NCBI RefSeq assembly: GCF_938036805.1 | Contig: NZ_CALHWC010000092.1 | Coordinates: forward strand, 1-20,252 | Direction: 5' to 3' | DNA from: an uncultured Streptococcus sp. | Lineage (GTDB): Bacteria; Bacillota; Bacilli; Lactobacillales; Streptococcaceae | DNA length: 20,252 nt | Shown: piece by piece, positions 1-5,769 of the stretch | Position numbering within the stretch: position 1 is the first letter of the stretch | How the letters are laid out: the number at the start of each line of letters is the position of its first letter | Made by a program: the position numbers and the translations under genes | Notes under the pieces: generated by a model | What the model was told of the DNA's origin: nothing | The model's input: only the letters and a program-made list of their open reading frames with translations | Databases searched by the model: none

Positions 1-8
1 TTGATGAT

Positions 9-35
9 ACTATAATAGCACGTTAAAACTGTCAT
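9..35 (-). promoter_or_regulatory. Candidate late promoter, leftward
   Basis: On the minus strand an extended -10, TGC-TATTAT, lies at 20-12; overlapping hexamers TATAGT (9-14) and TAGTAT (7-12) are alternatives. No consensus -35 is found at 17 bp from TATTAT. ATGACA (30-35) is 17 bp from TAGTAT, within the proximal TGACAG motif. A poor -35 with a repeat array upstream fits an activator-dependent promoter for genes beyond the left edge. The exact -10 is uncertain. Confidence 0.35.
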
Positions 36-83
36 GCACTGTCAAATACTTTTTTTACTGTCATTTACTGTCAAATGCTGTCA
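28..83 (-). repeat. Array of five CTGTCA/TGACAG motifs (putative activator sites)
   Basis: CTGTCA occurs at 29-34, 39-44, 58-63, 68-73 and 78-83, so the steps are 10, 19, 10 and 10 bp, close to whole helical turns. The array can also be read as two copies of a 20-bp unit (28-47 and 57-76) that differ at two positions. It covers the last codons and stop of the DUF1492 gene and runs up to an extended -10. Same-face spacing upstream of a weak promoter is what one expects of activator binding sites. Binding by the DUF1492 protein is an inference. Confidence 0.6.
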
Positions 84-480
84 CCGCATCTAACTCCTTT
101 GTTGCTATACGCAACAATCGAAAGTAGGTGCTCTCACTACAATTCAACTCATCCATGACTTGCCATCTCGTCATCTTATCGATATAAACCAAACTCAATA
201 TAGCCTGACTATCCGTGTTATCCAGAGAGTCAATCAACCCCTGCAGCTCTCTTTGCTTTCTGATCGCTTCAGCGGTCTTCTGCTCTATTTCTTCCTTGGC
301 CGTCAACAGCTCGACATAGATATCATCTTGCTTACGTTTAACGCCTCCCGAAACTTTATCGGCCGAAAATTTCTGACTAGACAAGAGCGAGGCTTCAACC
401 TTGGCTCTTCGTCTAATCAAACTTGCAATATATAGATCAAGGTTTCTTAAATCCTTTAAAATAGCCTTCGCTTTGCTCAC
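61..480 (-). CDS. DUF1492-type phage late-transcription regulator (RinA/ArpU-like)
   Basis: 139 residues, GTG start (478-480) behind AAAGGAG. The N-terminal two thirds is charged and helical (coiled-coil-like, many K/E/R). The C-terminal part, about residues 95-135, reads as a sigma-70 region-4-like helix-turn-helix (LNCSESTYFRLL as the recognition helix). Size and layout fit the DUF1492 family of Gram-positive phages, whose relatives (RinA, ArpU) switch on the packaging and structural operon. It is the last gene of the early block, where such activators sit. Its final codons and stop are built from the TGACAG repeat array, so the protein may act just downstream of its own gene. Family call fairly sure; target inferred. 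Confidence 0.75.
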   Translation of the reverse strand: MSKAKAILKDLRNLDLYIASLIRRRAKVEASLLSSQKFSADKVSGGVKRKQDDIYVELLTAKEEIEQKTAEAIRKQRELQGLIDSLDNTDSQAILSLVYIDKMTRWQVMDELNCSESTYFRLLRIATKELDAVTAFDSK

Positions 481-497
481 TCTCTGTCTCCTTTTTG

Positions 498-506
498 TGA
501 TATAAT
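498..506 (+). promoter_or_regulatory. Extended -10, antisense to the early operon (unit B)
   Basis: TGA-TATAAT at 498-506 is a full extended -10 on the plus strand, opposite to the surrounding genes. No good -35 is present (478-483 is CACTCT). Transcription would start near 513 and reach the hairpin at 524-548. It lies just upstream of the ribosome site of the DUF1492 gene. The palindromic AT content means a -10 for the minus strand cannot be excluded. Confidence 0.3.
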
Positions 507-523
507 AATCTTATTGTGATTTT

Positions 524-553
524 AGCTGAGGAAGAGAGTGCCTTGGCTTTTTT
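524..553 (+). terminator. Rightward intrinsic terminator (unit B)
   Basis: AGCTGAGG (524-531) pairs with CCTTGGCT (541-548) as an 8-bp stem with two G-U pairs and a 9-nt loop, followed by six T (548-553). The T-run is on the plus strand only, so it ends rightward RNA, although both neighbouring genes read leftward. It sits next to the stop of the lipoprotein gene. Confidence 0.45.
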
Positions 554-555
554 AT

Positions 556-954
556 TTAGTCTTTTTTCGTTACTTTAAACGGGATAATACTTTCAGGCAT
601 GTAGTTGACCTCATATTTGTACTGATCTACTTCAGCGCCTTCAAGGTCTTCTACGACATACATATTCCAACTTGTTAGATTTACCATGTGTTTCTTGTAA
701 ACGCCCTTTGCAGTCTCAACTAAGATTTCAAGACGTTTGCCTTCGTTTGCTTCCGTCTCTACAGAAATGCGTCCAATGACCTCAAACTCAACTTTATCTG
801 TTTGAGTGTTAATAACTGCCACGCGACGGACAATGTTGAAATTATCTGCTTCTTGACTGACGTTGTAAGAAACCTTTTTGCTTTCACGGCAAGCAGTCAA
901 TAATAACAATACACTTAATACTGAAATAACTGCTACAATTTTTTTGATTTTCAT
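556..954 (-). CDS. Phage-encoded lipoprotein
   Basis: 132 residues from the ATG at 954, chosen because GGAGGA precedes it by about 7 nt. The frame stays open to an ATG at 1029, but that has only AT repeats upstream. The N-terminus is a lipoprotein signal: two lysine pairs, a hydrophobic stretch (6-19), then lipobox LTAC with Cys22. The mature part (about 110 residues) is rich in beta-forming residues with no catalytic motif I can see. Similar small lipoproteins occur at this place in other lactic streptococcal phages. A role at the cell surface, such as excluding other phages, is possible but unproved; Ltp of S. thermophilus phage TP-J34 is a precedent in role, not a recognised homologue. Expression may be lytic, as it lies in the early/middle operon rather than the lysogeny cassette. 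Confidence 0.75.
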   Translation of the reverse strand: MKIKKIVAVISVLSVLLLLTACRESKKVSYNVSQEADNFNIVRRVAVINTQTDKVEFEVIGRISVETEANEGKRLEILVETAKGVYKKHMVNLTSWNMYVVEDLEGAEVDQYKYEVNYMPESIIPFKVTKKD

Positions 955-1044
955 TTTTTCTTCCTCCAAAATATCTTTATTTTCGTAGATGTTGCCCACA
1001 ACTTCATTTTCCTCAATTTTATCTTTCATATATATATATTTATC

Positions 1045-1203
1045 TTACCAAGTTCGATCATCAATGAATAGCGTCTTGCAGTCTAGACATAGCATGATGC
1101 TGACAGGCTTTTGTAAGCCAGTCGAATTATCAATATGATTCCAATCAGTGTGATGATGCATTGAAGATGTCGAATAACAGTTCGGACAAATAAGTTGATT
1201 CAT
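1045..1203 (-). CDS. Small CxxC...CxxC zinc-binding protein, 52 residues
   Basis: The ATG (1203-1201) overlaps the stop of the preceding gene as ATGA, and AAGGTGG lies upstream, so translational coupling is likely. The frame has 52 codons and ends at TAA (1045-1047). It starts MNQLICPNCY and has a second pair, CLDCK, at residues 39-42. The two CxxC knuckles, 30 residues apart, and a run of histidines (16-18) between them suggest a mini zinc ribbon. Nothing fixes its function. Small zinc-ribbon proteins are common in phage early regions. The overlap, the ribosome site and the paired cysteines make it a likely real gene, although it is short enough to be missed by length cut-offs. Confidence 0.65.
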   Translation of the reverse strand: MNQLICPNCYSTSSMHHHTDWNHIDNSTGLQKPVSIMLCLDCKTLFIDDRTW

Positions 1204-1880
1204 TCTTCCACCTTCTTAACTTCCACACCCTCGCAAGAGAAAACCCAGCCGAAGCCCGCTTCTTCGAGTTCTTTTTTTGTAAAACAGCTTTTGTATGCTA
1301 GAGAAAAATATATTTTCCGATTTCCATCTTTAGCAAAGTAGTGTTTTGTCGCTCTAATCTTCACCAAATATCGCTTCTCTTTCTCGACCTCGTAGCCATA
1401 AACAAACGCTAAATGCAACTTTCTGAGATTATCTTTTGTAGCATATACCCAATCATAAATTTCACTTGGTACTGAGTCGTAATTTAACCCAAACAGGCCA
1501 CTTTTTAGGTTGCTCAACCAATCCGCAACAAATTGAGGAATTGTAACTTTCTCATATCCAAGCATGCCCTCAAACTTACCTTGTTCATATCCTTCACGCC
1601 ATATCGCATGGCTGAAATCCCGTTCAAATTCGCTCATGATAGCTTTCAACCAAACTTCTCTGTCATGTAATGGCAATTCTCGCAATCGAGCTAGTACGTT
1701 CTTGACATAGCGTGGCGCTTCTTCAGCATGCCCGGAAGATGGTTCGTCAAGTTGATTAACGATTTCTAAAACCAATCCCAAGTCAACCACTTGTGTACAT
1801 CCTTCTTTGTAACATTCTTTTTCTCCGCAATGATAAATTGCGTGTTTCTTGATTTCTTCAACTAATTCCTGCTTATTCAT
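1200..1880 (-). CDS. DUF1642-like phage protein
   Basis: 226 residues, overlapping the gene before it by ATGA (1877-1880). The middle contains VTIPQFVADWLSNLK (about 112-126), the hallmark of DUF1642, a family known from Lactococcus and Streptococcus phages. The N-terminal 30 residues hold four cysteines and a histidine (CGEKECYKEGC), possibly binding metal. The C-terminus resembles the usual lysine/aromatic-rich end of these proteins. No biochemical role is established. It belongs to the variable block between rusA and the late activator, where phages of this group carry accessory genes. The family call is moderately sure. Confidence 0.65.
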   Translation of the reverse strand: MNKQELVEEIKKHAIYHCGEKECYKEGCTQVVDLGLVLEIVNQLDEPSSGHAEEAPRYVKNVLARLRELPLHDREVWLKAIMSEFERDFSHAIWREGYEQGKFEGMLGYEKVTIPQFVADWLSNLKSGLFGLNYDSVPSEIYDWVYATKDNLRKLHLAFVYGYEVEKEKRYLVKIRATKHYFAKDGNRKIYFSLAYKSCFTKKELEEAGFGWVFSCEGVEVKKVEE

Positions 1881-2104
1881 TTTCCTGTTCCTCCCGCTTG
1901 TTTTTCTAGCCAGCTAAAGAGCAGACCGAATTGCTCAGTCACCAGCTCATCATCATTGTATTGTTTACAAATTTCTCCGATTGACGACACTGCCCATAGC
2001 CAATAAGCATCTGATCCAAAACCGACCTCTTGACTCTTCTGATTGCTGCGCGCCATCCATTCTGGAATAACCCTGCTAAAGAAATCAATATAATTGATTT
2101 TCAT
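1877..2104 (-). CDS. Small phage protein of unknown function
   Basis: 75 residues, overlapping both neighbours (2101-2104 with rusA, 1877-1880 with the DUF1642 gene), so it is clearly part of one translationally coupled string. The sequence is rich in aromatic residues (YWLWAV, FSWLEKQ) and mostly helical, soluble, with no signal peptide. I do not recognise a family. Accessory or regulatory small proteins are usual at this place in streptococcal phages, but no role can be assigned. Confidence 0.65.
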   Translation of the reverse strand: MKINYIDFFSRVIPEWMARSNQKSQEVGFGSDAYWLWAVSSIGEICKQYNDDELVTEQFGLLFSWLEKQAGGTGK

Positions 2105-2502
2105 GGCAATTCCTCAATCTTGATATAGATCCCGACTGTGTCTGCCCAGAACTTTTCTGCTATTTCGCTGGCCACTTGTGCATCGTCTTGCCAATATCCA
2201 AGTTGTGTCATGCAATCCTTGAGCAACTTCTGCAGATTGTCCGTATCTGGCTTTGTGGTCTTGTACTGGCCGTCGTAGCTTTTCTTGATACGAGGAAAGC
2301 ACCACTTAACCGTCAGTCGAACGGCTCCTTTAATTTTATCAGGAGGCACATGCTGCGCAAGCAAGCTTTCAAATTTCGCTCTGGCATTTTTCAGATCCTC
2401 TGGCTCATAAAAGATTGGCTTCCCAAATTGGACATTTACCTTTTTTTGTTGGTGGGTTGTTGTCGGGATTTTTTGCATCGGTAAAAAGAACTCAATAAAC
2501 AT
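2101..2502 (-). CDS. rusA: RusA-family Holliday junction resolvase
   Basis: 133 residues, near the usual length of RusA. It cuts four-way DNA junctions that arise in phage replication and recombination, freeing branched DNA before packaging. The signature is clear: KPDTDN at 84-89 with acidic D86 and D88, then D96, and WQDD at 104-107. These match the metal-binding aspartates of the family (KPDxDN...D...G.W.DD). The N-terminus is the typical beta-strand start with a basic middle. It follows the putative origin and begins the next operon section. Preceded by AAAGGAGTGC. Function call is sure; activity untested. Confidence 0.9.
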   Translation of the reverse strand: MFIEFFLPMQKIPTTTHQQKKVNVQFGKPIFYEPEDLKNARAKFESLLAQHVPPDKIKGAVRLTVKWCFPRIKKSYDGQYKTTKPDTDNLQKLLKDCMTQLGYWQDDAQVASEIAEKFWADTVGIYIKIEELP

Positions 2503-2563
2503 TTTTAAAAATGCACTCCTTTTCTTTTTTTAATTTCGCTTTTAGTCCATGACCCTTGTATAT

Positions 2564-2599
2564 GACAGGGTGCGTTTTAAGCAACCCTGTCTATACAGG
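2564..2599 (-). promoter_or_regulatory. Overlapping hairpins upstream of rusA
   Basis: GACAGGGT (2564-2571) pairs with ACCCTGTC (2584-2591), extended by GC-GC with one bulged base, around a GTTTTAA loop. CCTGT (2586-2590) can instead pair with ACAGG (2595-2599) around CTAT. Both use 2586-2590, so only one can form at once. No U-tract follows on either strand, so it is not a simple terminator. It may be part of the origin or of the rusA leader. Confidence 0.4.
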
Positions 2600-2602
2600 T
2601 AT

Positions 2603-2761
2603 GGACATGATGGACGACAGGACATTATCTATATATATAATATATAGTTGTCTGTCGCACGACACCACCGTATTTTGCGGTTCTGTCGCGACAACGACAC
2701 TACCGTATTTTTATAGTGTTGTCGTTATTAGGACACGACCAGAAATTTACGGTTCTGTCGC
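2603..2761. other. Putative phage replication origin (repeat-rich, AT-rich noncoding region)
   Basis: The pentamer TGTCG or its complement CGACA occurs eight times between 2615 and 2760. An 18-bp direct repeat (2659-2676 and 2694-2711, 17 of 18 identical, starting ACGACAC) is spaced 35 bp. CGGTTCTGTCGC occurs exactly at 2678-2689 and 2750-2761. TGTCGCGACA (2684-2693) is a perfect palindrome and TGTCG-CA-CGACA (2653-2664) an interrupted one. An AT-rich block (2624-2647) sits beside them as a possible unwinding element. It directly follows the primase-helicase gene, as the noncoding origin does in S. thermophilus phage Sfi21. Repeats are seen; origin function is inferred. Confidence 0.55.
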
Positions 2762-5020
2762 TGATTTTATTACAGGGATAATATTGCCTGTATTTTTATC
2801 TATTTGATATTTTTTAGATGTTTTTATTCGTCTCTCGACAGTTCTAACTGTTATACCTAAATAATCAGCTACATCTTCTTTTGATGGTGGTTCACCATAA
2901 TTTGCATTTTCGATAGCTTCGTCAAACTCTATCAGCTTTTGCTTTTTATCTTCCTTCGCATTCTTTTTGCGAGTTTCTTTAGCTCTTTGCCAGCTCGGTT
3001 TATCATCTTCCAGCTTAATATCCGCAAGCACGCCAGTTTCATCAAGCGCATGCACTGGATAATTGAACCACATATTGACTGGCTTGAACTTGGCAAACTC
3101 TCGAAGCGTGCCTTCAACTCGCCACGCAGTCGCTATCTGGATCTTATTGCGAGCTTCTTCGAGCTTGTCTGTGTACGGCGCCCGAGCCATGACATCAGGA
3201 ATACCTTTTTCAAAGTGCGTTCGCATTTGCGCGGGGCTCAGAAGGTCATCTAAGCCCACATTTTGCTGGTAATAGGCATTGTTTCGCTCTTGCAAGGCCT
3301 GTTTGTAAACCTCGCACGCTGCTTGATTCAGGCGCTGAGTCAGTAATTCCTCAGATACTTCCAGCTCGACTAAGTCGATAAGTGCGTCAGGATCCCTAGC
3401 AAATACACCTGAACCACTGGCACGGTCCATGGACTTCTTGCCACCTTGAGAACCTTTAGAGTGGTGGTGACAGTAGATAACACTAGAGCCTAGCTCTGTA
3501 GCAACCTTATCGAATTGATTGGTGAAGTGCGCCATTTGGTCTGCGCTGTTCTCGTCACCAGTAAGCACCTTGTAAATCGGGTCAATGATGACTGCGATAT
3601 AATTCTTTTTCAAAGCTCGACGAATGAGCTTAGGTGCTAGCTTGTCCATCGGTACAGTCTTCCCACGAAGGTTCCAGATGTCGATATTCTGGATATTCTG
3701 CGGTGCCAATCCCATAGCCTGATAGACATCACGGAAGCGATGCAAGGCAGATGGACGGTCTAGTTCCAGATTGACATAGAAAACACGCCCCTGCGTACAA
3801 TCCCAGCCTAGCCACTTCTTACCTTCTGCGATTGCGATTGACATTTCAATTAAAGCAAATGACTTACCGGCTTTAGAAGGACCGGCAATCAGCATCTTGT
3901 GACCTTGACGAAGGACACCTTTAATCAGCTCAGGAGCCAACTCTGGCAAGTTATCCCAACTGTCAGCTAACCCTTCCGGATCAGACAGGTCGTCATTCAA
4001 GTCCTCGATGTACTGGTACCATTCATCCCAATCGGCCTTACCAATGTTAGTATCCACCAAGAATTGCTTCTGCCCATTTCGGATAAATCCCGGCATGCGT
4101 GATAGTCTACTTGGATTTCGGTTTTGGGTATCAACTACGATACCGTTTTTTTGGCAGACCTTGTAAAGATAATCAACCCGCTTGCGATATTCCTCGTAAT
4201 TACCAGCATCTACTTTCACGATAGCGTGCAGGGATTTGTTCCCACTATGGACCAAAGCAACAATCGGCAATTCAAGTTCTTTGTAGATGGCATTTTGCTT
4301 GTCGATTGGCATGCTGTCCGATTCAACCAGCGCATAGCGAAAATCTGTCACATTTTCGTTTTTAGCGCCCTTGCCATCCATTGGGTTGAAACGAACCCAT
4401 GCGCCAGCTTCTTCGTGGTAGTCACCTAGCACTGCACCGATATCGCCATTGCACTGGCTCAATTCTTTAATAAGCTGTCCAGCTGTACGGTCGTACGCTC
4501 CCTTTGTAGGTAACCACTTGATGATCTCGCCTGTTTCATCATCAGTCTTTGGATAACACTCAGTCACATAGCCTACATTTTCGCTAGCTTCGAAAAGCGT
4601 TTCAAGGTATTTGATGATTTCCTGTACCGGATTCCAAACAGTCGGCTCGTGGATCTCCTTGCCTTCTATCCAATTCTTGTCAATGACCTTATAGTCGCGG
4701 TCAATAGTATCGTTCCAGTCTAATTCATGCGCATTCTCGCTATCGTAGCTAGATTGAGACACCCAGCCATTTTCTTTTGCTAGCTGAGTAATAGTCGCAC
4801 CAGTCACGATCGTTCCTGCTTCTTCGTTGAAGGTATCCCATTTTTTAAAACACTCAAATTTCTTGTACCGGCTATCGTTTTGTGACCAATTATCCCAGTC
4901 AGATGCTGTATATCCCTCGTGCTTCAAGGCCATACCCACATTCACCCAAGTATGGTAGTCTACCGTGGCAGGATTGATATAATCCAGCAACGGCAATAAG
5001 TTAAAATCATTCTCTGCCAC
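2747..5020 (-). CDS. Phage primase-helicase with PriCT-like, AEP-like primase and AAA_25 domains
   Basis: 757 residues, GTG start (5018-5020) 7 nt after AAGGAG. Residues about 10-85 resemble PriCT-2 (YHTWVNVGMALKHEGY, ending in the KWDTF turn). Residues about 195-315 look like an archaeo-eukaryotic-type primase core: ESD (233-235), SGNKSLHAIV (259-268), then NPSRLSRMPG. Residues 370-560 are a RepA/AAA_25 RecA-fold ATPase with Walker A GPSKAGKS (380-387), Walker B VIIDP (477-481) and CHHHSKGS. The C-terminus (about 695-740) has a helix-turn-helix (KEDVADYLGITVRTVERRI) that could bind the repeats just downstream. It probably recognises the origin, unwinds DNA and primes phage replication. A fusion of loading and priming functions is usual for this group. 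Confidence 0.85.
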   Translation of the reverse strand: MAENDFNLLPLLDYINPATVDYHTWVNVGMALKHEGYTASDWDNWSQNDSRYKKFECFKKWDTFNEEAGTIVTGATITQLAKENGWVSQSSYDSENAHELDWNDTIDRDYKVIDKNWIEGKEIHEPTVWNPVQEIIKYLETLFEASENVGYVTECYPKTDDETGEIIKWLPTKGAYDRTAGQLIKELSQCNGDIGAVLGDYHEEAGAWVRFNPMDGKGAKNENVTDFRYALVESDSMPIDKQNAIYKELELPIVALVHSGNKSLHAIVKVDAGNYEEYRKRVDYLYKVCQKNGIVVDTQNRNPSRLSRMPGFIRNGQKQFLVDTNIGKADWDEWYQYIEDLNDDLSDPEGLADSWDNLPELAPELIKGVLRQGHKMLIAGPSKAGKSFALIEMSIAIAEGKKWLGWDCTQGRVFYVNLELDRPSALHRFRDVYQAMGLAPQNIQNIDIWNLRGKTVPMDKLAPKLIRRALKKNYIAVIIDPIYKVLTGDENSADQMAHFTNQFDKVATELGSSVIYCHHHSKGSQGGKKSMDRASGSGVFARDPDALIDLVELEVSEELLTQRLNQAACEVYKQALQERNNAYYQQNVGLDDLLSPAQMRTHFEKGIPDVMARAPYTDKLEEARNKIQIATAWRVEGTLREFAKFKPVNMWFNYPVHALDETGVLADIKLEDDKPSWQRAKETRKKNAKEDKKQKLIEFDEAIENANYGEPPSKEDVADYLGITVRTVERRIKTSKKYQIDKNTGNIIPVIKSATEP

Positions 5021-5034
5021 TTTTTTCTCCTTGT

Positions 5035-5766
5035 CTAAAATAATGTCATCTGCGACACATGACTGTTGATTCTATCTATGGCTTTGCGATAGTATTCTTC
5101 ATCAATTTCAAAACCGATATAGTTGCGATTAGTGTTAATGCAGGCTATCGCAGTAGTTCCGCTGCCCATGCAGTTGTCCAGCACTACCCCCTCATCATTG
5201 GTATATGTCTTTATCAAGTACTCAAACAATTCAACCGGCTTCTGCGTCGGGTGAAAATTGTCTTTTTCGTTGTTGAAAAATAATACACTTCTAGGGAAAC
5301 GATAGCCATCATTCACAGTTTCGATATCATCCTTTTGCTTTCCATAGTTGCTGCTATGCGTACTATAGGTTGCCTTGTACGGTTTTCCGTAAGTAAACTG
5401 CGGATTGTATACTGGCAATTTTTTATAGAACACAAGAATGTTCTCATGCGACTTTAACGGCATTCGATTGGCGTTAAAGTGTCCTGTTGCATTGGATTTT
5501 TCCCAAATCCATTCATAACGCAACCATTCTGGCTTGCTCGCTCCTAGCGCTTTATCAAACGGAGTTTGTGCAGTCAGTACAATCGCGCCATTATCTTTGA
5601 TAATTCGGTCATATTGTTCCCAAAGCTTATTAAACGGCAGTACACTGTCCCAGCTGTTTCGAGTCGTACCATAAGGCAAATCACACAATATCATGTCGAT
5701 TGACTTGTCAGGGATTTTTTGCATACCGACTAAGCAATCTTCGTTGTAGATTGTATTTAGTTCCAT
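5035..5766 (-). CDS. Orphan beta-class DNA N6-adenine (or N4-cytosine) methyltransferase
   Basis: 243 residues. The order of motifs is that of the beta class: catalytic motif IV DLPYG near the N-terminus (29-33), target-recognition region in the middle, FHPTQKPVEL before the SAM site, and motif I DNCMGSGTT at 197-205, then FEIDEEYY. It transfers a methyl group from S-adenosylmethionine to DNA. DLPY rather than DPPY is common among phage members. No restriction endonuclease lies nearby, so it probably shields phage DNA from host restriction or marks it for replication or packaging. It sits between helicase and primase genes with a gap of 3 bp behind the helicase stop; the ribosome site is weak (GGGGTGATGT), suggesting coupling. 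Recognition sequence unknown. Confidence 0.88.
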   Translation of the reverse strand: MELNTIYNEDCLVGMQKIPDKSIDMILCDLPYGTTRNSWDSVLPFNKLWEQYDRIIKDNGAIVLTAQTPFDKALGASKPEWLRYEWIWEKSNATGHFNANRMPLKSHENILVFYKKLPVYNPQFTYGKPYKATYSTHSSNYGKQKDDIETVNDGYRFPRSVLFFNNEKDNFHPTQKPVELFEYLIKTYTNDEGVVLDNCMGSGTTAIACINTNRNYIGFEIDEEYYRKAIDRINSHVSQMTLF

Positions 5767-5769
5767 ACA

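Noticed and set aside
160..435. 91-codon open frame on the plus strand within the DUF1492 gene
   Set aside because: No ribosome site and low-complexity content. The opposite strand encodes a recognisable family.
2556..2807. 83-codon open frame on the plus strand across the noncoding gap
   Set aside because: It runs through the repeat field into the primase gene; the peptide has no domain and the repeats explain the composition.
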